Assembly: GCA_900199655.1 (NCBI GenBank)
Contig: FZRE01000013.1
Coordinates: 59,346 to 123,345 of the forward strand
Origin: Prevotellaceae bacterium KH2P17
GTDB lineage: Bacteria > Bacteroidota > Bacteroidia > Bacteroidales > Bacteroidaceae
Reading direction: 5' to 3'
Length of the DNA stretch: 64,000 nt
Of this stretch, positions 1 to 7,109 are shown piece after piece. Below the pieces are notes generated by a model. The model did no database searches. It was not told the origin of the DNA and worked only from the letters and a program-made list of their open reading frames with translations. The position numbers were made by a program, and so were the translations under genes. Positions within the stretch are counted from its first letter, which is position 1; each line of letters starts with the position of its first letter.

Positions 1-23
1 AAACCCTTTGGATTTGCTGGATA

Positions 24-737
24 TCAAATGATGGAATGTGAGTCAAAGTATTGTTGCGCAGCATCCTTGTAGCTGTCGGATATTGGTAGGAACTGATCTC
101 CGAATACAAGACGGAATCTGTCTACCATCTGCACCTTTGGCATGTGCACGATGTAGGACCGATGAATGCGCAAGAACTCGGGATGAGGAAGTCCTTCTTC
201 CAGCTTTTTCATGTTCATCAGGCTCATGATAGGCTTCTGGTCAGGGCCTAAATAGATTTTGACATAGTCCTTGACGCCTTCAATGAAGATAATGTCATCC
301 AAGTTGATGCGAACCAACTTGTATTCGCTTTTGACAAAGATGAACCGATCCTGCATGTACGTATGTTTCATGTTGGCTTTCGTAAACCAGCTGAGACCTT
401 TGTTGGCTGCAGCGATGAAATCTTCGTAGCTGATGGGTTTGAGCAGGTAGTCGAGTGCATCGACCTTGTATCCTTCGATTGCATACTGGCTAAAAGCTGT
501 GGTGAAGATAACCTTGATATCCTTGGAGAGTATCTTGGCAAACTCCACTCCGCTCAGCTCCGGCATCTGAATGTCAAGGAAAATCAGATGTACTTCGTTG
601 GTCTTGATGTCCTTGATGGCTTCTATCGCACTGTTGTAAGTTCCGACAAGATGCAGGAAAGGTGTCTTTTTAACATAACTTGTAAGCAATTCAGCTGCCA
701 ATGGTTCATCGTCAATAATTACGCAGTTCAGTGTCAT
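24..737 (-). CDS. LytTR-family response regulator
   Basis: DNA-binding response regulator of the LytR/AlgR type, 237 aa, which receives phosphate from the histidine kinase encoded just upstream and binds DNA. The receiver domain covers about residues 3-118, with the acidic pair D9-D10, the phospho-acceptor D55 in a FLDIQMP motif and the conserved lysine K100 followed by proline. The C-terminal LytTR DNA-binding domain spans about 130-230. Its start lies inside the 3' end of the kinase gene (26-bp overlap), so the two are translated together. The regulated genes are not evident. Confidence 0.95.
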   Translation of the reverse strand: MTLNCVIIDDEPLAAELLTSYVKKTPFLHLVGTYNSAIEAIKDIKTNEVHLIFLDIQMPELSGVEFAKILSKDIKVIFTTAFSQYAIEGYKVDALDYLLKPISYEDFIAAANKGLSWFTKANMKHTYMQDRFIFVKSEYKLVRINLDDIIFIEGVKDYVKIYLGPDQKPIMSLMNMKKLEEGLPHPEFLRIHRSYIVHMPKVQMVDRFRLVFGDQFLPISDSYKDAAQQYFDSHSII

Positions 738-1755
738 AGATGATTATATTATTTGTATAAATGGTTTTATCAGAGTTGGTTATTTGTTTCCATTCGTATT
801 TCCCTGGATAGAGAAGTTCCAAACGACGCCTAACGTGCTCGAGTCCAATGCCGTGTCCGCTCCTGTCAGCATCCGACTTTGGATAGTTGCTGTTCTCTAT
901 GGTCATGCTGATGTGCTGCCTGTCGGCCTCACAATTGAAGTGTATAAAACTCTTCTGGGTAGGTGAGATGCCGTGTTTGAAGGCATTTTCCAACAAAGGA
1001 AGCGCAATCAGAGGAGCTATTTTTATAGCATTTTCGTCCTTCACGCTTGTTTCAAAGGTCAGTTCTACACGCTCCGGCAACCTTATCTTCATCAGGTTGA
1101 TGTAATTGCGGTAGAATTCCAGTTCGTTTTCCAGGCCGACTGCTTGCTCTTGGGTTTCGTATAACATGTGCCGAAGCAGTCCGCTCAACTGTAGGAGAGC
1201 CTTCTGCGCGCTGTCCTGGTTAATGGCAGTAAGCGCGTAGATATTGTTGAGCGTGTTGAGCAGGAAGTGCGGACCAATCTGCGTTCTGAGCACTTCGAGT
1301 TCGGCATGTGTACGCTCCAGTTCGGCTTTATTCTTGATATCTTCTGACTCTGCGTAGTGTTTAGAAAGCACGATAGCCGTAGCTACGGTTCCTGCCACCC
1401 ACATATTGAACATGTCCCTCAGCAGGTAAAACACCTGAATCTTCACTTCAGGTATATCAACTCTGGTCAGATGCTCGAACAACAGGATAAAGAAAGCCAG
1501 CGAAGTGATGAGAACGCTGTTGATGAGCCAGTAGATGCCGGCTCTGGCTTTCATCAGATATCGCGGAGCAAGATACAGGAAATTGGCGAAAAAGACAATG
1601 AACAAAGATATGTGAATAAGCAAAGTTCCCATAAACTTGTTCCATTCAAATGCCTCATGGTAGTTGATAAACATGATAGGCATCAGGAAGATGGCAACCC
1701 ATACAATGGTCAGCACAAGCAAACCGGGTCTTTTGAAAATACTCTTCCTTGTCAT
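712..1755 (-). CDS. LytS-like membrane sensor histidine kinase
   Basis: Sensor kinase of the His_kinase (PF06580) family, 347 aa, partner of the overlapping LytTR regulator. Four hydrophobic segments (about residues 12-30, 42-64, 73-95 and 114-134) form a membrane sensor with no large periplasmic domain. A short coiled coil follows (140-158). The phospho-accepting histidine is H163 in a QIGPHFLLNTLNNI box, the N-box is near 255-261 (LLENAFKHG) and the G-box near 297-303. The ligand is unknown. An inverted repeat lies in the 168 bp between this gene and ribE. Confidence 0.94.
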   Translation of the reverse strand: MTRKSIFKRPGLLVLTIVWVAIFLMPIMFINYHEAFEWNKFMGTLLIHISLFIVFFANFLYLAPRYLMKARAGIYWLINSVLITSLAFFILLFEHLTRVDIPEVKIQVFYLLRDMFNMWVAGTVATAIVLSKHYAESEDIKNKAELERTHAELEVLRTQIGPHFLLNTLNNIYALTAINQDSAQKALLQLSGLLRHMLYETQEQAVGLENELEFYRNYINLMKIRLPERVELTFETSVKDENAIKIAPLIALPLLENAFKHGISPTQKSFIHFNCEADRQHISMTIENSNYPKSDADRSGHGIGLEHVRRRLELLYPGKYEWKQITNSDKTIYTNNIIIYDTELRNY

Positions 1756-1807
1756 TGTCTTTGTTGGTTCTTAGGAGTCCCGGCGACATTCGCCGCCATT
1801 CAGTAAC

Positions 1808-1839
1808 TGGCTGCAGAACATCCGTACAGTCTGCAGCCA
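1808..1839. repeat. Perfect 10-bp inverted repeat upstream of the kinase
   Basis: TGGCTGCAGA at 1808-1817 is matched by TCTGCAGCCA at 1830-1839, with a 12-bp loop. A second, wider inverted repeat, CCGGTCT (1844-1850) and AGACCGG (1893-1899), lies between it and ribE. No T-run follows on either strand, so this is not a clear terminator. It sits 53 bp upstream of the kinase start and could be an operator or a leader hairpin. Confidence 0.6.
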
Positions 1840-1923
1840 TAGGCCGGTCTCTTGTTTATTGGACTATTCTTGTGAAGAAAGGTTTATTTCACAGACCGGT
1901 ATTAACATAAATTAATTCGATTG

Positions 1924-2526
1924 TTACTTGAAATCCTGCAACCTGGCTATGTATTTGCCCAGTATATCGAATTCTATGTTGACTACGCTGCCTATTTCTA
2001 TTGTCCTGAAGTTGGTGTGTTCCCGTGTGTAGGGGATGATGGCAACCTTGAACGTGTTGGCAGTAGGTTCGCAGACTGTTAGCGAAACGCCGTTCACGGT
2101 TACCGAGCCTTTGTCTACAGTAAAGTATCCGCGACGGGCCATCGCCTTGTCCGCCTTGTATTCAAAGGTAAAGTAAGTAGACCCGTCGGCATCTTCCATG
2201 CCGATACATGTGGCCGTTTCGTCTACGTGTCCCTGTACAATATGGCCGTCAAGCCGCCCGTTCATCAGCATGGAACGCTCTACATTGACAGCAGAACCCA
2301 CCTGCAGCAAGCCGAGATTCGACCTGTCTAAGGTCTCCTTCATAGCTGTAACGGTGTAGGTTCCGTCTTCTATCTTGACCACCGTGAGGCAAACACCGTT
2401 ATGCGCAATACTTTGGTCAATTTTCAACGCATCGACAAATGAGCATTTAAGCGTGAAGTCCACATTGCCCTCATACTTCCTGACGGCTACTACGGTAGCC
2501 ATTTCTTCTACAATACCACTGAACAT
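1924..2526 (-). CDS. ribE: Riboflavin synthase, alpha chain
   Basis: Catalyses the last step of riboflavin synthesis, the dismutation of two 6,7-dimethyl-8-ribityllumazine molecules. At 200 aa it has the usual length and two tandem lumazine-binding barrels. It starts with the family's MFSGIVEE, and the two repeats carry HNGVCLTV (about 41-48) and VNGVSLTV (about 140-147). No other rib gene is adjacent. I see no TAnnTTTG promoter in the 25 bp between its start and the terminator hairpin at 2552-2571, so it may depend on read-through from the structured RNA upstream. Confidence 0.97.
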   Translation of the reverse strand: MFSGIVEEMATVVAVRKYEGNVDFTLKCSFVDALKIDQSIAHNGVCLTVVKIEDGTYTVTAMKETLDRSNLGLLQVGSAVNVERSMLMNGRLDGHIVQGHVDETATCIGMEDADGSTYFTFEYKADKAMARRGYFTVDKGSVTVNGVSLTVCEPTANTFKVAIIPYTREHTNFRTIEIGSVVNIEFDILGKYIARLQDFK

Positions 2527-2551
2527 ACTATACCTTATTTAATAAATAAAA

Positions 2552-2571
2552 GGCAGGAGAGCCCTCCTGCC
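2552..2571 (-). terminator. Terminator of the ribE-upstream RNA
   Basis: GGCAGGAG and CTCCTGCC pair perfectly around an AGCC loop. On the minus strand the stem is followed by TTTTATTTATT. It lies 25 bp before the ribE start, so it either ends an independent RNA or attenuates ribE. The plus strand also has a short T-run. Confidence 0.85.
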
Positions 2572-2794
2572 TTTTGTAATATAAAAAGGGTTGCACGACG
2601 ATGTGATGAAAACTCCGAGTTTAAAAGATTTGAGAGTTTCCCGCCTTTGTAATCCACCGATGCCGAAGCATTTAGTTGCAGATGCAATTTATGTGGCCCG
2701 CCATGAGCAAAAGAAGCCTTCTCGGTTTTCAATTTAATTTGATGAGTATCCCTATCGAATCGATACAACCCCAATAGCTAACTCCTTTCTGTTG
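2552..2794 (-). ncRNA. Structured RNA upstream of ribE (leader or independent sRNA)
   Basis: A minus-strand transcription unit of about 240 nt with its own promoter (2795-2802) and a perfect terminator (2552-2571), but no convincing protein. Read on the minus strand, a long rod forms from GGGTTG (2771-2766) with CAACCC (2593-2588), short CGAT and GAT pairs, and GAAAACCGAG (2730-2721) with CTCGG-AG-TTTTC (2619-2608). Inside, CCAC (2696-2693) and GTGG (2657-2654) close a junction holding two hairpins: one at 2676-2687, and one with a UUCG loop at 2660-2671. It lacks the FMN-riboswitch core. It could be a new ribE leader with an attenuator, or an sRNA of the Bacteroidales-1 or 6S kind. Confidence 0.6.
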
Positions 2795-2802
2795 CAAAGA
2801 TA
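2795..2802 (-). promoter_or_regulatory. Promoter of the ribE-upstream RNA
   Basis: TATCTTTG on the minus strand fits the Bacteroidota -7 box. A TTG lies 20 bp upstream (2825-2823). It diverges from the fhs promoter about 65 bp away. Confidence 0.7.
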
Positions 2803-2865
2803 GCACAATCTGCAGATATTGACAAGTAAAACGCACGTTTTTTTCACCCGTTCCTATAAAATGAT

Positions 2866-2873
2866 TATCTTTG
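2866..2873 (+). promoter_or_regulatory. fhs promoter, -7 box
   Basis: TATCTTTG ends 23 bp before the fhs start codon, giving a short leader. No clear TTTG -33 box was found. Confidence 0.65.
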
Positions 2874-2896
2874 CAGTAAACAAATAACTAAATCTA

Positions 2897-4564
2897 ATGA
2901 AATCGGATATTGAAATCTCACGCGAGCATAAATTGCAGCGCATCGGCAAAATTGCCGGCAAGTACGGCATTCCTGTTGATGAGCTGGAATATTATGGCAA
3001 GTACATAGCAAAAGTTCCGCTTGCATGTATTGACAACCGTAAAGTGGAGCAGAGCAATCTCATTCTGGTAACAGCCATCTCGCCGACCAAGGCAGGAATA
3101 GGCAAAACCACCGTAAGCATTGGCCTCTCGATGGCCTTGAACAGGATAGGCTACAAGTCGCTGCTGGCCTTACGCGAGCCCAGTCTTGGCCCCTGTTTCG
3201 GCATGAAGGGCGGAGCAGCGGGCGGCGGTTATTCGCAGGTTCTGCCCATGGAGAAGATAAATCTCCACTTTACCGGCGATTTTCATGCCATCACCACGGC
3301 CCACAATATGATTACGGCCATGCTGGATAACTATATTTATCAGCACCGCGATGAATGTACCGGACTGAGAGAAGTGTACTGGAAGCGAGTGATGGATATC
3401 AACGACCGCAATCTGCGATACATCGTTACCGGCCTTGGAGCCAAGACTAACGGAGTAGTGAGTGAGAGTGGTTTTGACATTACACCGGCCAGTGAAATCA
3501 TGGCCATATTCTGTTTGGCACAGGACGAAGACGACTTGCGCCGCCGTATTGAGAACATTCTGTTGGGCGTAACCATTGACGACAAGCCTTTTACGGTCAA
3601 GGATTTAGGTATTGCCGGTGCCATCTGCGCCTTGCTGCACGATGCCGTTGCACCAAATTTTGTGCAGACCATCGAGGGCACAGGTGCCTTTGTGCATGGT
3701 GGCCCGTTTGCAAACATAGCCCACGGATGCAACAGTATCATCGCAACCAAGATGGCCATGACCTTCAGCGACTATGTGGTGACTGAGGCGGGCTTCGGTG
3801 CCGACCTTGGTGCTGAGAAGTTTCTGGACATCAAGTGTCGCAAGGCTGGCATCCATCCGCGCGTAACCGTGTTGGTTGCCACGCTGAAGGGGCTAAAGAT
3901 GAACGGCGGGATGCCCGTTGGCGCGATAGACGAAAAGAACGACGAAGCCATTCGCCGGGGACTCGCCAATCTGGACAAGCACCTCTCAAACCTGCAGTCT
4001 ATGGGCCAAACGGTTGTAGTTACGCTCAACCGCTTTGGCACCGATACGGATGCCGAAATCCGGATAGTGGCCGACCATTGTGCTCAGCTGGGCGTTGGCT
4101 TTGCCGAAAACAATGCCTACATGCAAGGCGGAGAGGGGACAGCAGAGCTTGCCCGCTTGGTGGTTAAGGCCATTGCGAAAGAACCGTCACGTGGAATTAA
4201 ATTCGCATACAGCGAGGATGACGACGTTCAGACAAAGATAAACAAGATAGCCAAGAACATATACGGAGCCGGAAAAGTCATTTTCAGGCCGGCTGCCATG
4301 AAGGCCTTGGAGCAGATAGAGGCGTGGGGAATGAGCAGCTACCCCGTGTGTATAGCCAAAACTCAATATTCGTTCAGCGATGACAGCAAGCTCTACGGCG
4401 TACCCACAAACTTCACGTTCACCATACAGGACTTGATAGTCAATGCCGGAGCAGAAATGATAGTAGCCGTAGCCGGTGAAATCATGCGCATGCCCGGACT
4501 GCCCAGGCATCCTCAGGCCGAACGGATAGACGTGGTGAACGGCAGAATTGAAGGGTTGGAGTAA
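2897..4564 (+). CDS. fhs: Formate--tetrahydrofolate ligase
   Basis: Makes 10-formyl-tetrahydrofolate from formate, tetrahydrofolate and ATP, feeding one-carbon units to purine synthesis. Length 555 aa, usual for the family. The ATP-binding loop is [16 protein letters not shown] at about 62-77. It is followed by the conserved [20 protein letters not shown] stretch (about 94-113) and a long family-typical C-terminal half. It has its own promoter and stands alone on the plus strand, with only a tiny gene downstream. Confidence 0.98.
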   Translation: MKSDIEISREHKLQRIGKIAGKYGIPVDELEYYGKYIAKVPLACIDNRKVEQSNLILVTAISPTKAGIGKTTVSIGLSMALNRIGYKSLLALREPSLGPCFGMKGGAAGGGYSQVLPMEKINLHFTGDFHAITTAHNMITAMLDNYIYQHRDECTGLREVYWKRVMDINDRNLRYIVTGLGAKTNGVVSESGFDITPASEIMAIFCLAQDEDDLRRRIENILLGVTIDDKPFTVKDLGIAGAICALLHDAVAPNFVQTIEGTGAFVHGGPFANIAHGCNSIIATKMAMTFSDYVVTEAGFGADLGAEKFLDIKCRKAGIHPRVTVLVATLKGLKMNGGMPVGAIDEKNDEAIRRGLANLDKHLSNLQSMGQTVVVTLNRFGTDTDAEIRIVADHCAQLGVGFAENNAYMQGGEGTAELARLVVKAIAKEPSRGIKFAYSEDDDVQTKINKIAKNIYGAGKVIFRPAAMKALEQIEAWGMSSYPVCIAKTQYSFSDDSKLYGVPTNFTFTIQDLIVNAGAEMIVAVAGEIMRMPGLPRHPQAERIDVVNGRIEGLE

Positions 4565-4602
4565 TTTTCTGAATATTATACAAGTCTTTTTCAATTAAAT
4601 GT

Positions 4603-4610
4603 TATATTTG
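4603..4610 (+). promoter_or_regulatory. Promoter of the 38-codon gene
   Basis: TATATTTG matches the -7 consensus. Transcription would begin near 4615-4618, giving a leader of about 25 nt that contains GGAGGA (4630-4635), 6 nt before the ATG at 4642. Confidence 0.6.
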
Positions 4611-4641
4611 CAATGGATATACAAAATATGGAGGACTTGTT

Positions 4642-4758
4642 ATGAAACGATTACCTAAAAGTCACAACGAGTTGGAATACGAACTCGATAATGTTTATCA
4701 GGAAGACGAACGTGAATTGGAAATTATAGACGATTCTACCGAATGGAAAGTCGATTAA
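4642..4758 (+). CDS. Small acidic protein, 38 aa, unknown
   Basis: A complete unit: promoter, Shine-Dalgarno-like GGAGGA with 6-nt spacing, ATG, 38 codons, stop, and a 13-bp terminator hairpin 7 bp later. The peptide begins MKRLPKSHNELEYELDN. It is strongly charged, with a basic N-terminus and an acidic middle (about 13 Asp/Glu), and ends EWKVD. It has no membrane segment or cysteine. I do not recognise a family. A 10-codon open frame at 4613 ends in an ATGA overlap with this start, but it probably begins at or before the transcription start. Confidence 0.6.
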   Translation: MKRLPKSHNELEYELDNVYQEDERELEIIDDSTEWKVD

Positions 4759-4765
4759 AACCAAC

Positions 4766-4795
4766 AAGAGGAGTGCAGGTTGCTGCATTCCTCTT
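4766..4795 (+). terminator. Terminator after the 38-codon gene
   Basis: AAGAGGAGTGCAG pairs with CTGCATTCCTCTT over 13 bp (one G-U) around a GTTG loop. It is followed by a weak T-rich tail, ATTGTTTG. Confidence 0.8.
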
Positions 4796-4967
4796 ATTGT
4801 TTGCAGCGGTTACCCAAGGCTTAGGCTTGTTGTCCTAAGTCTTGCCCAAGTGGCTGTTTGATTCGAAATTTTATCAGCAGCTATATCCCATCATCTGCAT
4901 TTAGCGGCAGCATGCCTGCCGTGATGCCGTTATCAGGATGTTTTCAGAGTGCCATCTGCCGCCGTTC

Positions 4968-5039
4968 CGAACTTTCGACAAGTGTCACACGATTGTTAGA
5001 CACTTGTCACACATGAATTTGACACCTGTCGAAAGTTCC
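4968..5039. repeat. 72-bp dyad element, copy A
   Basis: Ends GAACTTTCGACA and TGTCGAAAGTTCC are inverted repeats. Inside are three 10-bp dyads spaced exactly 22 bp apart: GACAAGTGTC (4977), GACACTTGTC (4999, the reverse complement of the first) and GACACCTGTC (5021). Related copies lie at 17494, 45360 and 63844. Confidence 0.9.
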
Positions 5040-5176
5040 CTAACCATAGGTTTTACACCCGCCATCAATTCTCTTGATACTTAAGCAGATATGAATAGTT
5101 GGACTGTATGTGGGTGAGGTCGCTCACTTTGTTTTGGTAAATTACTTGATAACAGCCACCCTGTCAAATAAAAAAA

Positions 5177-5201
5177 CGGATAGTCTGACAGAGGCTATCC
5201 G
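5177..5201 (-). terminator. Terminator of the tRNA-Pro unit
   Basis: CGGATAG and CTATCCG pair. On the minus strand the stem is followed by seven T residues. It lies 16 bp beyond the 3' end of the damaged tRNA copy. Confidence 0.85.
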
Positions 5202-5217
5202 GAACAGTAATCTTTCG

Positions 5218-5291
5218 TCGGGGCGACAGGATTCGAACCTGCGGCCGCCTGGTCCCAAACCAGGAGCGCTACCGGGCTGCGCTACCCCACG
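5218..5291 (-). pseudogene. Degenerate tRNA-Pro (TGG) copy
   Basis: Identical to the intact tRNA-Pro 98 bp away over the whole D-arm, anticodon arm, T-arm and 3' acceptor strand (5218-5285). The 5' acceptor strand reads CGTGGGG instead of CGGGGCG, which creates T-C and G-G mismatches in the acceptor stem. It looks like a tandem duplicate that has lost acceptor pairing. A functional minor copy cannot be excluded. Confidence 0.7.
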
Positions 5292-5315
5292 CTGCTATCG
5301 GGCCGAATGGTTTCG

Positions 5316-5389
5316 TCGGGGCGACAGGATTCGAACCTGCGGCCGCCTGGTCCCAAACCAGGAGCGCTACCGGGCTGCGCTACGCCCCG
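5316..5389 (-). tRNA. tRNA-Pro (anticodon TGG)
   Basis: 74 nt on the minus strand with a perfect 7-bp acceptor stem (CGGGGCG with CGCCCCG) and discriminator A. The D-stem is GCGC. The anticodon stem-loop is CCTGG-TTTGGGA-CCAGG with anticodon TGG. The T-loop is TTCGAAT. CCA is not encoded. A promoter box lies about 30 bp upstream. Confidence 0.97.
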
Positions 5390-5419
5390 CAGAAAAACAC
5401 CATTCGTCGTTAGCGGTTG

Positions 5420-5427
5420 CAAAGGTA
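5420..5427 (-). promoter_or_regulatory. tRNA-Pro promoter
   Basis: TACCTTTG on the minus strand. The 16-bp block TACCTTTGCAACCGCT is identical at the tRNA-Val(UAC)/tRNA-Tyr promoter (63166-63151). Confidence 0.7.
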
Positions 5428-5660
5428 GTGTATTTTGTTGAGGTAGCCAAATAATACCAGTGTTTTTTTAGAAGCCACCTGAACGGGGCCAGATGACTGT
5501 AGGATAATCGTTTTGGAGCTGGACAGTAGCCCGTGCAGATGCGATGAAAAGGCCGAAAATTGCCACTTCTTTTGCCTCTATTGTCTCATTTGCCGGAGCG
5601 CCAAGAAAGCGGAAAAACAACTGGAAAAAGTTAGGCGGCAGTGTATTAATGTCACGAAAA

Positions 5661-5690
5661 AAGACCGTACTCTCTTACGGGTACGGCCTT
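5661..5690 (-). terminator. spt terminator
   Basis: AAGACCGTAC and GTACGGCCTT form a 10-bp stem (one G-T pair). On the minus strand it is followed by a T-run. Confidence 0.85.
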
Positions 5691-5731
5691 ATATGGAATT
5701 GTTTCCATGCGGAAACAGAAGTAGTAGGACT

Positions 5732-6919
5732 TTATTTGATGATTCCTTGTTCTACAAACACCTTCTTCAGTATTTGTACGCCACGCTCAACCTGCTCTTG
5801 GGTGTGGCTTGCCATGAGGGCAAAGCGAACCAGCGTGTCTTGTGGAGCACAGGCGGGAGGTATAACCGGGTTGATGAATACGCCGGCCTCGAAAGCCAAC
5901 TTAGTAACGAGGAAGGTCTTTTTGATGTCACGCACGTAGAGCGGAATAATGGGACTTTCGGTTTCTCCAATCTCAAAGCCTTCTTCACGGAAACGCTTCA
6001 GAGCGTATTTGGTTACATCCCAGAGGTGCTCAATGCGCTTGGGCTCGTTCTGGATAATGTGCAGTGCTTCCAGCGCTGCTGCTGTGGCAGCAGGCGTATC
6101 GGATGCACTGAAGATGTAAGTGCGGCAGGTGTGCCGCAGGTAGTTAATGGTATCCTTGTCTGAAGCGATGAAACCGCCGATAGAAGCAAGGCTCTTGGAG
6201 AATGTGCCCATAATGAGGTCAATCTCGTCGGCCAACCCGAAGTGGTCGCAAACGCCACGCCCCTGCTTGCCGAAAACACCCAGACCATGAGCTTCGTCTA
6301 CCATGATGGAGCAGTTGTACTTGTGCTTGAGTTCTACTATCTCTGGCAATTTGGCTAAATCACCCTCCATAGAGAAAACACCATCTACCACAATGAGCTT
6401 TACAGCATCATTGGGTAACTTCTGGAGTACGCGCTCCAGATCTTCCATGTCGTTGTGCTTGTAGTGCAGCTGAGTAGCAAAACTGAGGCGGCGTCCGTCT
6501 ACAATACTGGCATGGTCGCGGTCGTCACAGATGATGTAGTCGCCTCGGCCAACGATAACAGCCAGTACTCCGGCGTTAACGGAGAAACCTGTTGAAAAGC
6601 AGAGAACGTCGTCCTTGTGTTCAAACTCGGCCAGTTCCTTTTCCAACTGTATGTGCAAATCGAGCGTACCATTGAGGAAACGGCTTCCTGCACAACCAGA
6701 ACCATATTTGTCGAGGGCTTTATGAGCAGCTGCAATAACACGTTCGTCACCTGTCAGGCCTGTATAGGCATTGGAACCGAACATGAGAACCTTGTGGCCT
6801 TCCATTACTACTTCCGGGCCTTGTTTACTTGTAATAGCGCGAAAGTATGGATAAACGCCAGCGTTCATATACTTCTGCGGCTCACGATAATTTTTGTACC
6901 TTTCTTGTAATTGTCCCAT
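5732..6919 (-). CDS. spt: Serine palmitoyltransferase
   Basis: PLP-dependent alpha-oxoamine synthase, 395 aa, that condenses serine with a fatty acyl thioester to start sphingolipid synthesis. Sphingolipids are characteristic of Bacteroidales membranes. The internal aldimine lysine is K242 in GTFSKSLASIGG, the PLP-stacking histidine is H136 and the PLP-binding aspartate lies in DEAHGLGV (208-215). The N-terminal sequence around MFGSNAYTGLTGDERVI resembles Bacteroides SPT more than glycine C-acetyltransferase or BioF, its sister enzymes. Single gene with its own promoter and terminator, facing away from a lipid kinase gene. Confidence 0.88.
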   Translation of the reverse strand: MGQLQERYKNYREPQKYMNAGVYPYFRAITSKQGPEVVMEGHKVLMFGSNAYTGLTGDERVIAAAHKALDKYGSGCAGSRFLNGTLDLHIQLEKELAEFEHKDDVLCFSTGFSVNAGVLAVIVGRGDYIICDDRDHASIVDGRRLSFATQLHYKHNDMEDLERVLQKLPNDAVKLIVVDGVFSMEGDLAKLPEIVELKHKYNCSIMVDEAHGLGVFGKQGRGVCDHFGLADEIDLIMGTFSKSLASIGGFIASDKDTINYLRHTCRTYIFSASDTPAATAAALEALHIIQNEPKRIEHLWDVTKYALKRFREEGFEIGETESPIIPLYVRDIKKTFLVTKLAFEAGVFINPVIPPACAPQDTLVRFALMASHTQEQVERGVQILKKVFVEQGIIK

Positions 6920-6964
6920 TATCTAATAGGTGTAGAAAAACTACTTTTTGTTTTGTTCAGGCTG

Positions 6965-6972
6965 CAAAGATA
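6965..6972 (-). promoter_or_regulatory. spt promoter
   Basis: TATCTTTG on the minus strand, 45 bp before the start codon. Confidence 0.7.
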
Positions 6973-7065
6973 CAAAAAAATGTGTTATTAATTCTTTTTT
7001 TGCTAAGAAATAATGTGCAAAGAGAAAATTTTCGGTTTAAAAACAGTATTTTAATGAGAATTTCT

Positions 7066-7073
7066 TATTTTTG
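7066..7073 (+). promoter_or_regulatory. Lipid kinase promoter
   Basis: TATTTTTG, 36 bp before the start at 7110. It diverges from the spt promoter about 95 bp away. Confidence 0.6.
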
Positions 7074-7109
7074 CAAATGAATGCGAATAAATGATAACGA
7101 AACGGTAAT

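Larger units (their letters stand above)
4759..5217. other. Convergent gap between the 38-codon gene and tRNA-Pro
   Basis: 459 bp without a gene. It holds the terminator at 4766-4795, a small inverted repeat CTTAGG...CCTAAG (4820-4839), one copy of the 72-bp dyad element (4968-5039) and the tRNA terminator (5177-5201). Nothing else is recognised. Confidence 0.7.
5390..5731. other. Gap between tRNA-Pro and spt
   Basis: 342 bp holding the tRNA promoter (5420-5427) and the spt terminator (5661-5690). Open frames here run on antisense into spt and have no coding features of their own. Confidence 0.6.

Noticed and set aside
2535..2774. 79-codon minus-strand gene upstream of ribE
   Set aside because: It needs a TTG start and its last codons run through the terminator hairpin. 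The segment shows RNA pairing instead of coding features.
2572..2794. FMN riboswitch
   Set aside because: Position before ribE suggested it, but the conserved RFN segments and their order are not present.
4613..4645. 10-codon leader peptide overlapping the 38-codon gene
   Set aside because: The predicted transcription start is at or after its ATG, so it is probably not on the mRNA.
5513..6163. 216-codon plus-strand frame overlapping the spt 3' end
   Set aside because: Mostly antisense to spt, crosses its terminator and has no domain.
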